Notes under the pieces: generated by a model
What the model was told of the DNA's origin: nothing
Database searches by the model: none
The model's input: the letters and a program-made list of their open reading frames with translations, nothing else
In this document: positions 49,051 to 62,457 of the stretch, piece after piece
Layout: the number at the start of each line of letters is the position of its first letter
Position numbering within the stretch: position 1 is the first letter of the stretch
Translations under genes and position numbers: made by a program
Source: Argentina anserina
Lineage: Eukaryota; Streptophyta; Magnoliopsida; Rosales; Rosaceae
Direction: 5' to 3'
DNA length: 64,000 nt
Assembly: GCF_933775445.1 (NCBI RefSeq)
Contig: NC_065878.1
Span: 5,478,001 to 5,542,000, forward strand

Positions 49051-50940
49051 CTTTCTGAACGGCTTTCTGATGCGAGTTTCTATTGAATTTGAGAGTTTTG
49101 CAAGTGTGGGAGTGTCTTTCTTTCAAAAACTGCGTATCATTCTATCGTTTGCGTATCTTTACTATTCCAATTTTTGTATCTTTTCAATTCTCGTTGGAGT
49201 ATCTTTCTGAACGGCTTTCTGATGCGAGTTTCTATTGAATTTGAGAGTTTTGCAAGTGTGGGAGTGTCTTTCTTTCAAACTGCGTATCATTCTATCGTTT
49301 GCGTATCTTTACTATTCCAATTTGTGTATCTTTTCAATTCTCGCTTGTGTATCTTTCTGAACGGCTTTCTGAAGCGAGTTTCTATTGAATTTGAGAGTTT
49401 TGCAAGTGTGGGAGTGTGTTTCTTTCAAACTGCGTATCTTTCTATCGTTTGCGTATCTTTACTATTCCAATTTTTGTATCTTTTCAATTCTCGTTTGTGT
49501 ATCTTTCTGAACGGCTTTCTGAAGCGAGTTTCTATTGAATTTGAGAGTTTTGCAAGTGTGGGAGTGTGTTTCTTTCAAACTGCGTATCATTCTATCGTTT
49601 GCGTATCTTTACTATTCAAATTTCTCTATCTTTTTAATTCTCGTTTGAGTATCTTTCTGAACGGCTTTCTGATGCGAGTTTCTATTGAATTTGAGAGTTT
49701 TGCAAGTGTGGGAGTGTCTTTCTTTCAAAAACTGCGTATCATTCTATCGTTTGCGTATCTTTACTATTCCAATTTTTGTATCTTTTCAATTCTCGTTGGA
49801 GTATCTTTCTGAACGGCTTTCTGATGCGAGTTTCTATTGAATTTGAGAGTTTTGCAAGTGTGGGAGTGTCTTTCTTTCAAACTGCGTATCATTCTATCGT
49901 TTGCGTATCTTTACTATTCCAATTTCTGTATCTTTTCAATTCTCGCTTGTGTATCTTTCTGAACGGCTTTCTGAAGCGAGTTTCTATTGAATTTGAGAGT
50001 TTTGCAAGTGTGGGAGTGTGTTTCTTTCAAACTGCGTATCTTTCTATCGTTTGCGTATCTTTACTATTCCAATTTTTGTATCTTTTCAATTCTCGTTTGT
50101 GTATCTTTCTGAACGGCTTTCTGAAGCGAGTTTCTATTGAATTTGAGAGTTTTGCAAGTGTGGGAGTGTGTTTCTTTCAAACTGCGTATCATTCTATCGT
50201 TTGCGTATCTTTACAATTCAAATTTCTCTATCTTTTTACTTCTCGTTTGAGTATCCTTCTGAACGGCTTTCTGATGCGAGTTTCTATTGAATTTGAGAGT
50301 TTTGCAAGTGTGGGAGTGTCTTTCTTTCAAAAACTGCGTATCATTCTATCGTTTGCGTATCTTTACTATTCCAATTTGTGCATCTTTTGAATTCTCGTTT
50401 GTGTATCTTTCTGAACGGCTTTCTGATGCGAGTTTCTATTAAATTTGAGAGTTTTGCAATTGTGAGAGTGTGTTTCTTTCAAACTGCGTATCATTCTATC
50501 GTTTGCGTATCTTTACTATTCCAATTTCTGTATCTTTTCAATTCTCGTTGGAGTATCTTTCTGAACGGCTTTCTGATGCGAGTTTCTATTGAATTTGAGA
50601 GTTTTGCAAGTGTGGGAGTGTCTTTCTTTCAAACTGCGTATCATTCTATCGTTTGCGTATCTTTACTATTCCAATTAGTGTATCTTTTAAATTCTCGTTT
50701 GAGTATCTTTCTGAACGGCTTTCTGATGCGAGTTTCTATTGAATTTGAGAGTTTTGCAAGTGTGGGAGTGTGTTTCTTTCAAACTGCGTATCATTCTATC
50801 GTTTGCGTATCTTTACTATTCAAATTTCTCTATCTTTTCAATTCTCGTTTGAGTATCTTTCTAAACGTCTTTCTGATGGGAGTTTCTATTGAATTCGAGA
50901 GTTTTGCAAGTGTGGGAGTTTGTTTCTTTCAAACTGTGTA
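49051..50940 (+). repeat. Triplicated 602-bp block in array B
   Basis: A two-base insertion that turns CAAACTGCG into CAAAAACTGCG occurs at about 49125, 49727 and 50329, spaced exactly 602 bp (four 150-bp units plus two bases). The flanking units also match in order. Each insertion shifts the reading frame. Confidence 0.85.
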
Positions 50941-53394
50941 TCATTCTATCGTTTGCGTATCTTTACTATTCCAATTTGTGCATCTTTTGAATTCTCGTTT
51001 GTGTATCTTTCTGAACGGCTTTCTGATGCGAGTTTCTATTGAATTTGAGAGTTTTGCAAGTGTGGTAGTGTGTTTCTTTCAAACTGCGTATCATTCTATC
51101 GTTTGCGTCTCTTTACTATTCAAATTTCTCTATCTTTTTAATTCTCGTTTGAGTATCTTTCTGAACGGCTTTCTGATGCGAGTTTCTATTGAATTTGAGA
51201 GTTTTGCAAGTGTGGGAGTGTGTTTCTTTCAAACTGCGTATCTTTCTATCGTTTGCGTATCTTTACTATTCCAATTTTTGTATCTTTTCAATTCTCGTTT
51301 GAGTATCTTTCTGAACGGTTTTCGGATGCGAGTTTCTATTGAATTTGAGAGTTTTGCAAGTGTGGGAGTGTGTTTCTTTCAAACTGCGTATCATTCTATC
51401 GTTTGCGTATCTTTACTATTCCAATTTGTGCATCTTTTCAATTCTCGTTTGTGTATCTTTCTGAACGGCTTTCTGAAGCGAGTTTCTATTGAATTTGAGA
51501 GTTTTGCAAGTGTGGGAGTGTGTTTCTTTCAAACTGCGTATCATTCTATCGTTTGCGTATCTTTACTATTCCAGTTAGTGTATCTTTTCAATTCTCGTTT
51601 GTGTATCTTTCTGAACGGCTTTCTGAAGCGAGTTTCTATTGAATTTCAGAGTTTTGCAAGTGTGGGAGTGTGTTTCTTTCAAACTGCGTATCTTTCTATC
51701 GTTTGCGTATCTTTACTATTCCAATTTTTGTATCTTTTCAATTCTCGTTTGTGTATCTTTCTGAACGGCTTTCTGAAGCGAGTTTCTATTGAATTTGAGA
51801 GTTTTGCAAGTGTGGGAGTGTGTTTCTTTCAAACTGCGTATCATTCTATCGTTTGCGTATCTTTACTATTCCAATTTGTGTATCTTTTCAATTCTCGTTT
51901 GTGTATCTTTCTGAACGGCTTTCTGAAGCGAGTTTCTATTGAATTTGAGAGTTTTGCAAGTGTGGGAGTGTGTTTCTTTCAAACTGCGTATCTTTCTATC
52001 GTTTGCGTATCTTTACTATTCCAATTTTTGTATCTTTTCAATTCTCGTTTGTGTATCTTTCTGAACGGCTTTCTGATGCGAGTTTCTATTGAATTTGAGA
52101 GTTTTGCAAGTGTGGGAGTGTCTTTCTTTCAAACTCCGTATCATTCTATCGTTTGCGTATCTTTACTATTCCAATTTGTGCATCTTTTGAATTCTCGTTT
52201 GTGTATCTTTCTGAACGGCTTTCTGATGCGAGTTTCTATTAAATTTGAGAGTTTTGCAAGTGTGGGAGTGTGTTTCTTTCAAACTGCGTATCATTCTATC
52301 GTTTGCGTATCTTTACTATTCCAATTTGTGCATCTTTTCAATTCTCGTTTGTGTATCTTTCTGAACGGCTTTCTGATGCGAGTTTCTATTGAATTTGAGA
52401 GTTTTGCAAGTGTGGTAGTGTGTTTCTTTCAAACTGCGTATCATTCTATCGTTTGCGTATCTTTACTATTCAAATTTCTCTATCTTTTTAATTCTCGTTT
52501 GAGTATCTTTCTGAATGGATTTCTGATGCGAGTTTCTATTGAATTTGAGAGTTTTGCAAGTGTGGGAGTGTCTTTCTTTCAAACTGCGTATCATTCTATC
52601 GTTTGCGTATCTTTACTATTCCAATTTGTGTATCTTTTCAATTCTCGTTTGTGTATCTTTCTGAACGGCTTTCTGAAGCGAGTTTCTATTGAATTTCAGA
52701 GTTTTGCAAGTGTGGGAGTGTGTTTCTTTCAAACTGCGTATCTTTCTATCGTTTGCGTATCTTTACTATTCCAATTTTTGTATCTTTTCAATTCTCGTTT
52801 GTGTATCTTTCTGAACGGCTTTCTGAAGCGAGTTTCTATTGAATTTGAGAGTTTTGCAAGTGTGGGAGTGTGTTTCTTTCAAACTGCGTATCATTCTATC
52901 GTTTGCGTATCTTTACTATTCCAATTTGTGTATCTTTTCAATTCTCGTTTGTGTATCTTTCTGAACGGCTTTCTGAAGCGAGTTTCTATTGAATTTGAGA
53001 GTTTTGCAAGTGTGGGAGTGTGTTTCTTTCAAACTGCGTATCTTTCTATCGTTTGCGTATCTTTACTATTCCAATTTTTGTATCTTTTCAATTCTCGTTT
53101 GTGTATCTTTCTGAACGGCTTTCTGAAGCGAGTTTCTATTGAATTTGAGAGTTTTGCAAGTGTGGGAGTGTGTTTCTTTCAAACTCCGTATCATTCTATC
53201 GTTTGCGTATCTTTACTATTCCAATTTGTGCATCTTTTGAATTCTCGTTTGTGTATCTTTCTGAACGGCTTTCTGATGCGAGTTTCTATTAAATTTGAGA
53301 GTTTTGCAAGTGTGGGAGTGTGTTTCTTTCAAACTGCGTATCATTCTATCGTTTGCGTATCTTTACTATTCCAATTTGTGCATCTTTTCAATTC

Positions 53395-53894
53395 NNNNNN
53401 NNNNNNNNNNNNNNNNNNNNNNNNNNNNNNNNNNNNNNNNNNNNNNNNNNNNNNNNNNNNNNNNNNNNNNNNNNNNNNNNNNNNNNNNNNNNNNNNNNNN
53501 NNNNNNNNNNNNNNNNNNNNNNNNNNNNNNNNNNNNNNNNNNNNNNNNNNNNNNNNNNNNNNNNNNNNNNNNNNNNNNNNNNNNNNNNNNNNNNNNNNNN
53601 NNNNNNNNNNNNNNNNNNNNNNNNNNNNNNNNNNNNNNNNNNNNNNNNNNNNNNNNNNNNNNNNNNNNNNNNNNNNNNNNNNNNNNNNNNNNNNNNNNNN
53701 NNNNNNNNNNNNNNNNNNNNNNNNNNNNNNNNNNNNNNNNNNNNNNNNNNNNNNNNNNNNNNNNNNNNNNNNNNNNNNNNNNNNNNNNNNNNNNNNNNNN
53801 NNNNNNNNNNNNNNNNNNNNNNNNNNNNNNNNNNNNNNNNNNNNNNNNNNNNNNNNNNNNNNNNNNNNNNNNNNNNNNNNNNNNNNNNNNNNNN
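53395..53894. other. Assembly gap of 500 N
   Basis: Exactly 500 unknown bases, a typical placeholder for a gap of unknown size. Family B lies to the left and family C to the right, so the real junction between the two families is not in the data. Any frame that crosses it is meaningless. Confidence 0.99.
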
Positions 53895-54422
53895 GTGTGT
53901 TTCTTTCAAACTGAGTATCTTTTTATCATTTGAATATCTTTTCAATTCTCGTTTGAGTATCTTTCTGTACGGCTTTCTGGTGTGAGTTTCTTTTGAATTT
54001 GAGAGTGTTTCCAGCGTGGGCGTGTGTTTCTTTCAAACTGAGTATCTTTCTATCGTTTGAGTGTCTTTTCAATCCTCGTTTGAGTATCTTTCTGTACGGC
54101 TTTCTGGTGTGAGTTTCTTATGAATTTAAGAGTATTTCCAGTGTGGGCGTGTGTTTCTTTCAAACTGAGTATCTTTCTATCGTTTGAGTATCTTTTCAAT
54201 TCTCGTTTGAGTATCTTTCTGGTGTTAATTTCTTATGAATTTGAGAGTGTTTCCAGTGTGGGGCGTGTGTTTCTTTCAAACTGAGTATCTTTCTATCGTT
54301 TGAGTATCTTTTCAATTCTCGTATGAGTATCTTTCTGGTGTTAATTTCTTATGAATTTGAGAGTGTTTCCAGTGTGGGTGTGTGTTTTTTTCAAACTGAG
54401 TATCTTTCTATCGTTTGAGTAT

Positions 54423-57400
54423 CTATTCAATTCTCGTTTGAGTATCATTCTGTACGGCTTTCTGGTGTGAGTTTCTTATGAATTTGAGAGTGTTTCCAGT
54501 GTGGGCGTGTGTTTCTTTCAAACTGAGTATCTTTATATCGTTTGAGTATCTTTTCAATTCTCGTATGAGTATCTTTCTGAACGGCTTTCTGATGCGATTT
54601 TCTTTTAATTTGAGAGTGTTTCCAGTGTGGGCGTGTGTTTCTTTGAAACTGAGTATCTTTCTATCGTTTGAGTATCTTTTCAATTCTCGTATGAGTATCT
54701 TTCTGAATGGCTTTCTGATGCGATTTTCTTTTAGTTTAAGAGTGTTTCCAGTGTGGGAGTGTGTTTCTTTCAAACTGAGTATCTTTTTATCGTTTGAGTA
54801 TCTTTTCAATTCTCGTTTGAGTATCTTTCTGTACGGCTTTCTGGTGTGATTTTCTTATGAATTTAAGAGTGTTTCCAGTGTGGGCGTGTGTTTCTTTCAA
54901 ACTAAGTATCTTTCTATCGTTTGAGTATCTTCTCAATTCTCGTATGAGTATCTTTCTGAACGGATTTCTGATGCGATTTTCTTTTAAATTTGAGAGTGTT
55001 TCTAGTGTGGGCGTGTGTTTCTTTCAAACTGAGTATCTTTCTATCGTTTGAGTATCTTTTCAATTCTCGTATGAGTCTCTTTCTGTACGGCTTTCTTGTG
55101 TGAGTTTCTTATGAATTTGAGAGTGTTTCCAGTGTGGGAGTGTGTTTCTTTCTAACTGAGTATCTTTCTATCGTTTGTGTATCTTTTCAATTCTCGTTTG
55201 AGTATCTTTTTAAACGGATTTCTGATGCGATTTTCTTTAAAATTTGAGAGTCTTTCCAGTGTGGGCGTGTGTTTCTTTCAAACTGAGTATCTTTTTATCG
55301 TTTGAGTATGTTTTCAATTCTCATTTGAGTATCTTTCTGTACGGCTTTCTGGTGTGAGTTTCTTATGAGTTTAAGAGTATTTCCAGTGTGGGCGTGTGTT
55401 TCTTTCAAACTGAGTATCTTTCTATCGTTTGAGTATCTTTTCAATTCTCGTATGAGTATCTTTCTGGTGTTAATTTCTTATGAATTTGAGAGTGTTTCCA
55501 GTGTGGGCGTGTGTTTCTTTCAAACTGAGTATCTTTCTATCGTTTGAGTATCTTTTCAATTCTCGTATGAGTATCTTTCTGGTGTTAATTTCTTATGAAT
55601 TTGAGAGTGTTTCCAGTGTGGGCGTGTGTTTCTTTCAAACTGAGTATCTTTCTATCGTTTGAGTATCTATTCAATTCTCGTTTGAGTATCTTTCTGTACG
55701 GCTTTCTGGTGTGAGTTTCTTATGAATTTGAGAGTGTTTCCAGTGTGGGCGTGTGTTTCTTTCAAACTGAGTATCTTTCTATCGTTTGAGTATCTTTTCA
55801 ATTCTCGTATGAGTATCTTTCTGTACGGCTTTCTTGTGTGAGTTTCTTATGAATTTGAGAGTGTTTCCAGTGTGGGAGTGTGTTTCTTTCAAACTGAGTA
55901 TCTTTTTATCGTTTGAATATCTTTTCAATTCTCGTTTGAGTATCTTTCTGTACGGCTTTCTGGTGTGAGTTTCTTATGAATTTAAGAGTGTTTCCAGTGT
56001 GGGCGTGTGTTTCTTTCAAACTGAGTATCTTTCTATCGTTTGAGTATCTTCTCAATTCTCGTATGAGTATCTTTCTGAACGGATTTCTGATGCGATTTTC
56101 TTTAAAATTTGAGAGTGTTTCTAGTGTGGGCGTGTGTTTCTTTCAAACTGAGTATCTTTCTATCGTTTGAGTATCTTTTCAATTCTCGTATGAGTATCTT
56201 TCTGTACGGCTTTCTTGTGTGAGTTTCTTATGAATTTGAGAGTGTTTCCAGTGTGGGAGTGTGTTTCTTTCAAACTGAGTATCTTTCTATCGTTTGAGTA
56301 TCTTTTCAATTCTCGTTTGAGTATCTTTTTGAACGGATTTCTGATGCGATTTTCTTTAAAATTTGAGAGTCTTTCCAGTGTGGGCGTGTGTTTCTTTCAA
56401 ACTGAGTATCTTTTTATCGTTTGAGTATGTTTTCAATTCTCGTTTGAGTATCTTTCTGTACGGCTTTCTGGTGTGAGTTTCTTATGAATTTAAGAGTATT
56501 TCCAGTGTGGGCGTGTGTTTCTTTCAAACTGAGTATCTTTCTATCGTTTGAGTATCTTTTCAATTCTCGTTTGAGTATCTTTCTGGTGTTAATTTCTTAT
56601 GAATTTGAGAGTGTCTCCAGCGTGGGCGTGTGTTTCTTTCAAACTGAGTATCTTTCTATCGTTTGAGTATCTTTTCAATTCGCGTATGAGTATCTTTCTG
56701 GTGTTAATTTCTTATGAATTTGAGAGTGTTTCCAGTGTGGGCGTGTGTTTCTTTCAAACTGAGTATCTTTTTATCGTTTGAGTATGTTTTCAATTCTCGT
56801 TTGAGTATCTTTCTGTACGGCTTTCTGGTGTGAGTTTCTTATGAATTTAAGAGTATTTCCAGTGTGGGCGTGTGTTTCTTTCAAACTGAGTATCTTTCTA
56901 TCGTTTGAGTATGTTTTCAATTCTCGTTTGAGTATCTTTCTGTACGGCTTTCTGGTGTGAGTTTCTTATGAATTTAAGAGTATTTCCAGTGTGGGCGTGT
57001 GTTTCTTTCAAACTGAGTATCTTTCTATCGTTTGAGTATCTTTTCAATTCTCGTTTGAGTATCTTTCTGGTGTTAATTTCTTATGAATTTGAGAGTGTTT
57101 CCAGTGTGGGCGTGTGTTTCTTTCAAACTGAGTATCTTTCTATCGTTTGAGTATCTATTCAATTCTCGTTTGAGTATCTTTCTGTACGGCTTTCTGGTGT
57201 GAGTTTCTTATGAATTTGAGAGTGTTTCCAGTGTGGGAGTGTGTTTCTTTCAAACTGAGTATCTTTTTATCGTTTGAATATCTTTTCAATTCTCGTTTGA
57301 GTATCTTTCTGTACGGCTTTCTGGTGTGAGTTTCTTATGAATTTAAGAGTGTTTCCAGTGTGGGCGTGTGTTTCTTTCAAACTGAGTATCTTTCTATCGT

Positions 57401-60234
57401 TTGAGTATCTTCTCAATTCTCGTATGAGTATCTTTCTGAACGGATTTCTGATGCGATTTTCTTTAAAATTTGAGAGTGTTTCTAGTGTGGGCGTGTGTTT
57501 GTTTCAAACTGAGTATCTTTCTCTCGTTTGAGTATCTTTTCAATTCTCGTATGAGTCTCTTTCTGTACGGCTTTCTTGTGTGAGTTTCTTATGAATTTGA
57601 GAGTGTTTCCAGTGTGGGAGTGTGTTTCTTTCAAACTGAGTATCTTTCTATCGTTTGAGTATCTTTTCAATTCTCGTTTGAGTATCTTTTTGAACGGATT
57701 TCTGATGCGATTTTCTTTAAAATTTGAGAGTCTTTCCAGTGTGGGCGTGTGTTTCTTTCAAACTGAGTATCTTTTTATCGTTTGAGTATGTTTTCAATTC
57801 TCGTTTGAGTATCTTTCTGTACGGCTTTCTGGTGTGAGTTTCTTATGAATTTAAGAGTATTTCCAGTGTGGGCGTGTGTTTCTTTCAAACTTAGTATCTT
57901 TCTATCGTTTGAGTATCTTTTCAATTCTCGTATGAGTATCTTTCTGGTGTTAATTTCTTATGAATTTGAGAGTGTTTCCAGTGTGGGCGTGTGTTTCTTT
58001 CAAACTGAGTATCTTTCTATCGTTTGAGTATCTTTTCAATTCTCGTATGAGTATCTTTCTGGTGTTAATTTCTTATGAATTTGAGAGTGTTTCCAGTGTG
58101 GGCGTGTGTTTCTTTCAAACTGAGTATCTTTCTATCGTTTGAGTATCTATTCAATTCTCGTTTGAGTATCTTTCTGTACGGCTTTCTGGTGTGAGTTTCT
58201 TATGAATTTGAGAGTGTTTCCAGTGTGGGCGTGTGTTTCTTTCAAACTGAGTATCTTTATATCGTTTGAGTATCTTTTCAATTCTCGTATGAGTATCTTT
58301 CTGAACGGCTTTCTGATGCGATTTTCTTTTAATTTGAGAGTGTTTCCAGTGTGGGCGTGTGTTTCTTTGAAACTGAGTATCTTTCTATCGTTTGAGTATC
58401 TTTTCAATTCTCGTATGAGTATCTTTCTGAATGGCTTTCTGATCCGATTTTCTTTTAGTTTGAGAGTGTTTCCAGTGTGGGAGTGTGTTTCTTTCAAACT
58501 GAGTATCTTTTTATCGTTTGAGTATCTTTTCAATTCTCGTTTGAGTATCTTTCTGTACGGCTTTCTGGTGTGAGTTTCTTATGAATTTAAGAGTGTTTCC
58601 AGTGTGGGCGTGTGTTTCTTTCAAACTGAGTATCTTTCTATCGTTTGAGTATCTTCTCAATTCTCGTATGAGTATCTTTCTGAACGGATTTCTGATGCGA
58701 TTTTCTTTAAAATTTGAGAGTGTTTCCAGTGTGGGCGTGTGTTTCTTTCAAACTGAGTATCTTTCTTTCGTTTGAGTATCTTTTCAATTCTCGTATGAGT
58801 CTCTTTCTGTACGGCTTTCTTGTGTGAGTTTCTTATGAATTTGAGAGTGTTTCCAGTGTGGGAGTGTGTTTCTTTCAAACTGAGTATCTTTCTATCGTTT
58901 GAGTATCTTTTCAATTCTCGTTTGAGTATCTTTCTGAACGGATTTCTGATGCGATTTTCTTTAAAATTTGAGACTGTTTCCAGTGTGGGCGTGTGTTTCT
59001 TTCAAACTGAGTATCTTTCTATCGTTTGAGTATCTTTTCAATTCTCGTATGAGTATCTTTCTGGTTTTAATTTCTTATGAATTTGAGAGTGTTTCCAGTG
59101 TGGGCGTGTGTTTCTTTCAAACTGAGTATCTTTCTATCGTTTGAGTATCTTTTCAATTGTCGTTTGAGTATCGTTCTGAACGGCTTTCTTATGCGAGTTT
59201 CTTTTGAATTTGAGAGTGTTTCCAGTGTGGGAGTGTGTTTCTTTCAAACTGAGTATCTTTTTATCGTTTGAGTATGTTTTCAATTCTCGTTTGAGTATCT
59301 TTCTGTACGGCTTTCTGGTGTGAGTTTCTTATGAATTTAAGAGTATTTCCAGTGTGGGCGTGTGTTTCTTTCAAACTGAGTATCTTTCTATCGTTTGAGT
59401 ATCTTTTCTATTCTCGTTTGAGTATCTTTCTGGTGTTAATTTCTTATGAATTTGAGAGTGTTTCCAGTGTGGGCGTGTGTTTCTTTCAAACTGAGTATCT
59501 TTCTATCGTTTGAGTATCTTTTCAATTCTCGTATGAGTATCTTTCTAAACGGCTTTCTGATGCGATTTTCTTTTAATTTGAGAGTGTTTCCAGTGTGGGC
59601 GTGTGTTTCTTTGAAACTGAGTATCTTTCTATCGTTTGAGTATCTTTTCAATTCTCGTATGAGTATCTTTCTGAATGGCTTTCTGATGCGATTTTCTTTT
59701 AGTTTGAGAGTGTTTCCAGTGTGGGAGTGTGTTTCTTTCAAACTGAGTATCTTTTTATCGTTTGAGTATCTTTTCAATTCTCGTTTGAGTATCTTTCTGT
59801 ACGGCTTTCTGGTGTGAGTTTCTTATGAATTTAAGAGTGTTTCCAGTGTGGGCGTGTGTTTCTTTCAAACTGAGTATCTTTCTATCGTTTGAGTATCTTC
59901 TCAATTCTCGTATGAGTATCTTTCTGAACGGATTTCTGATGCGATTTTCTTTAAAATTTGAGAGTGTTTCCAGTGTGGGCGTGTGTTTCTTTCAAACTGA
60001 GTATCTTTCTATCGTTTGAGTATCTTTTCAATTCTCGTATGAGTATCTTTCTGTACGGCTTTCTTGTGTGAGTTTCTTATGAATTTGAGAGTGTTTCCAG
60101 TGTGGGAGTGTGTTTCTTTCAAACTGAGTATCTTTCTATCGTTTGTGTATCTTTTCAATTCTCGTTTGAGTATCTTTTTGAACGGATTTCTGATGCGATT
60201 GTCTTTAAAATTTGAGAGTCTTTCCAGTGTGGGC
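54423..60234 (+). repeat. Interleaved duplicated blocks in array C (3,724-, 1,361- and 1,244-bp offsets)
   Basis: 54423-54980 recurs at 58147-58704 (offset 3,724). 55976-56666 recurs at 57337-58027 (1,361). 58202-58990 recurs at 59446-60234 (1,244). The blocks share runs of 126-, 127- and 115-bp units in the same order and odd sites such as GAATGGCTTTCTGAT and CTTTCTTGTGTGAG. The offsets are sums of these unit lengths. Confidence 0.75.
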
Positions 60235-62457
60235 GTGTGTTTCTTTCAAACTGAGTATCTTTCTATCGTTTGAGTATCTTTTCAATTGTCGTTTGAGTAT
60301 CTTTCTGAACGGCTTTCTGGTGTGAGTTTCTTATGAATTTAAGAGTGTTTCCAGTGTGGGCGTGTGTTTCTTTCAAACTGAGTATCTTTCTATCGTTTGA
60401 GTATCTTTTCAATTCTCGGTTGAGAATCTTTCTGTACGGCTTTCTGGTGTGAGTTTCTTATGAATTTGAGTATTTCCAGTGTGGGATTGTGTTTCTTTCA
60501 AACTGGGTATCTTTCTATCGTTTGAGTATCTTTTCAATTCTCGTATGAGTATCTTTCTGTACGGCTTTCTGGTGTAACCTTCTTATGAATTTGAGACTGA
60601 TTTCTGTGTAGGCGTGTGTTTCTTTCAAACTGAGTATCTTTCTATCGTTCGCGTATCTTTTCAATTCACGTATGAGTATCTTTGTGAATGGCTTTCTGAT
60701 GCGATTTTCTTTTAGTTTGAGAGTGTTTCCAGTGTGGGAGTATGTTTCTTTCAAACTGAGTATCTATCTATCGTTTGAGTATATTTTCAATTCTCGTTTG
60801 AGTATCTTTCTGTACGGCTTTCTTGTGTGAGTTTCTTATGAATTTGAGAGTGTTTCCAGTGTGGGCGTGTGTTTCTTTCAAACTGAGTATCTTTATATCA
60901 TTTCAGTATCTTTTCAATTCTCGTATGAGGATCTTTCTGAACGGCTTTCTGGTGTAACTTTCTTATGAATTTGAGAGTGATTTCAGTGTAGGCGTGTGTT
61001 TCTTTCAAGCTGAGTATCTTTCTATCGTTTGCGTATCTTTTCAATTCTCGTATGAGTATCTTTCTGAACGGCTTTATGATGCGATTTTCTTTTAGTTTGA
61101 GAGTGTTTCTAGTGTGGCAGTGTGTTTCTTTCGAACTGAGTATCTTTCTATCGTTTGAGTATCTTTTCAATTCTCGTTTGAGTATCTTTCTGTACGGCTT
61201 TCTGGTGTGAGTCTCTTTTGAATTTGAGAGTGATTTCATTGTCGGCGTGTGTTCCTTTCAAACTGAGTATCTTTATATCGTTTGAGTATCTTTTCAATTC
61301 TCGGTTGAGTATCTTTCTGTACGGCTTTCTAGTGCGAGTTTCTTTTGAATTTGAGAGTGTTTCTAGTGTGGGCGTGTGTTTCTTTCAAACTGAGTATCTT
61401 TTTATCGTTTGAATATCTTTTCAATTCTCGTTTGAGTATCTTTCTGTACGGCTTTCTGGTGTGAGTTTCTTTTGAATTTGAGAGTGTTTCCAGCGTGGGC
61501 GTGTGTTTCTTTCAAACTGAGTATCTTTCTATCGTTTGAGTATCTTTTCAATTCTCGTTTAAGTATCTTTCTGTACGGCTTTCTGGTGTGAGTTTCTTAT
61601 GAATTTGAGAGTGTTTCCAGTGTGGGCGTGTGTTTCGTTCAAACTGAGTATCTTTCTATCGTTTGAGTATCTTTTCAATTCTCGTTTGTGTATATTTCTG
61701 AACGGCTTTCTGGTGTGAATTCTTAATGAATGTGAGAGTGTTTCCAGTGTGGGAGTGTGTTTCTTTCAAACTGAGTATCTTTCTATCGTTTCAGTATCTT
61801 TTCAACCCTCGTTTGAGTATCTTTCTGTACGGCTTTCTGGTGTGAGTTTCTTATGAATTTGAGAGTGTTTCCAGAGTGGGTGTGTGTTTCTTTCAAACTG
61901 AGTATCTTTCCATCGTTTGAGTATCTTTTTAATTCTCGTATGTGTATCTTTCTGAACGGATTTCTGATGCGATTTTCTTTAAAATTTGAGTGCGTTTCCA
62001 GTGTGGGCGTGTGTTTCTTTCAAACTGAGTATCTTTCTATCGTTTGAGTATCTTTTCAATTCTCGTTTGAGTATCTTTCTGATGCAATTTTCTTTTAGTT
62101 TGAGAGTGTTTCCAGTGTGGGAGTGTGTTTCTTTCAAACTGAGTATCTTTCTATCGTTTGAGTATCTTTTCAATTCTCGTTTGTGTATCTTTCTAATGCA
62201 ATTTTCTTTTAGTTTGAGAGTGTTTCCAGTGTGGGAGTGTGTTTCTTTCAAACTGAGTATCTTTCTATCGTTTGAGTATCTTTTCAATTCTCGTTTGTGT
62301 ATCTTTCTGAACGGCTTTCTGGTGTGAATTTCTAATGAATGTGAGAGTGTTTCCAGTGTGGGAGTGTGTTTCTTTCAATCTGAGTATCTTTATATCGTTT
62401 GAGTATCTTTTCAATTCTCGTTTGAGTATCTTTCTGTACGGCTTTCTGGTGTGAGTT

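Larger units (their letters stand above)
27780..53394 (+). repeat. Satellite array B (family B, 150-bp unit)
   Basis: About 170 head-to-tail units over 25.6 kb, with high similarity among units. A hand-made consensus has 68 T, 28 A, 30 G and 24 C. The unit is a long module of 85 bp (GAGTATCTTTCTGAACGGCT, then TCTATTGAATTTGAGAG, TTTTGCAAGTGTGGGAGTG, TTTCTTTCAAACT), GCGTATCATTCTATCGTTT (19 bp), GCGTATCTTTACTATTCCAA plus TTT (23 bp), and GTGTATCTTTTCAATTCTCG plus TTT (23 bp). Variants of 138 bp lack AACGGCTTTCTG; a 139-bp subtype has an added T and the same loss. Because 150 and 138 are divisible by three, one frame stays open for hundreds of codons (for example 38386-41448). I regard these frames as a property of the repeat. 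Only the + orientation was seen. Confidence 0.96.

Noticed and set aside
27780..53394. Possible CRISPR array because of regular direct repeats
   Set aside because: Units abut head to tail with no unique spacers, vary along their whole length, and the setting is a plant genome.
54423..54809. Minus-strand open frame of about 128 codons with repeats of KRYSND and KETHAHTGNTLK type, and its relatives at 58147-58533 and 59436-59777
   Set aside because: They are the complementary strand of family C satellite, present only where 126-bp units follow each other; no gene signals.
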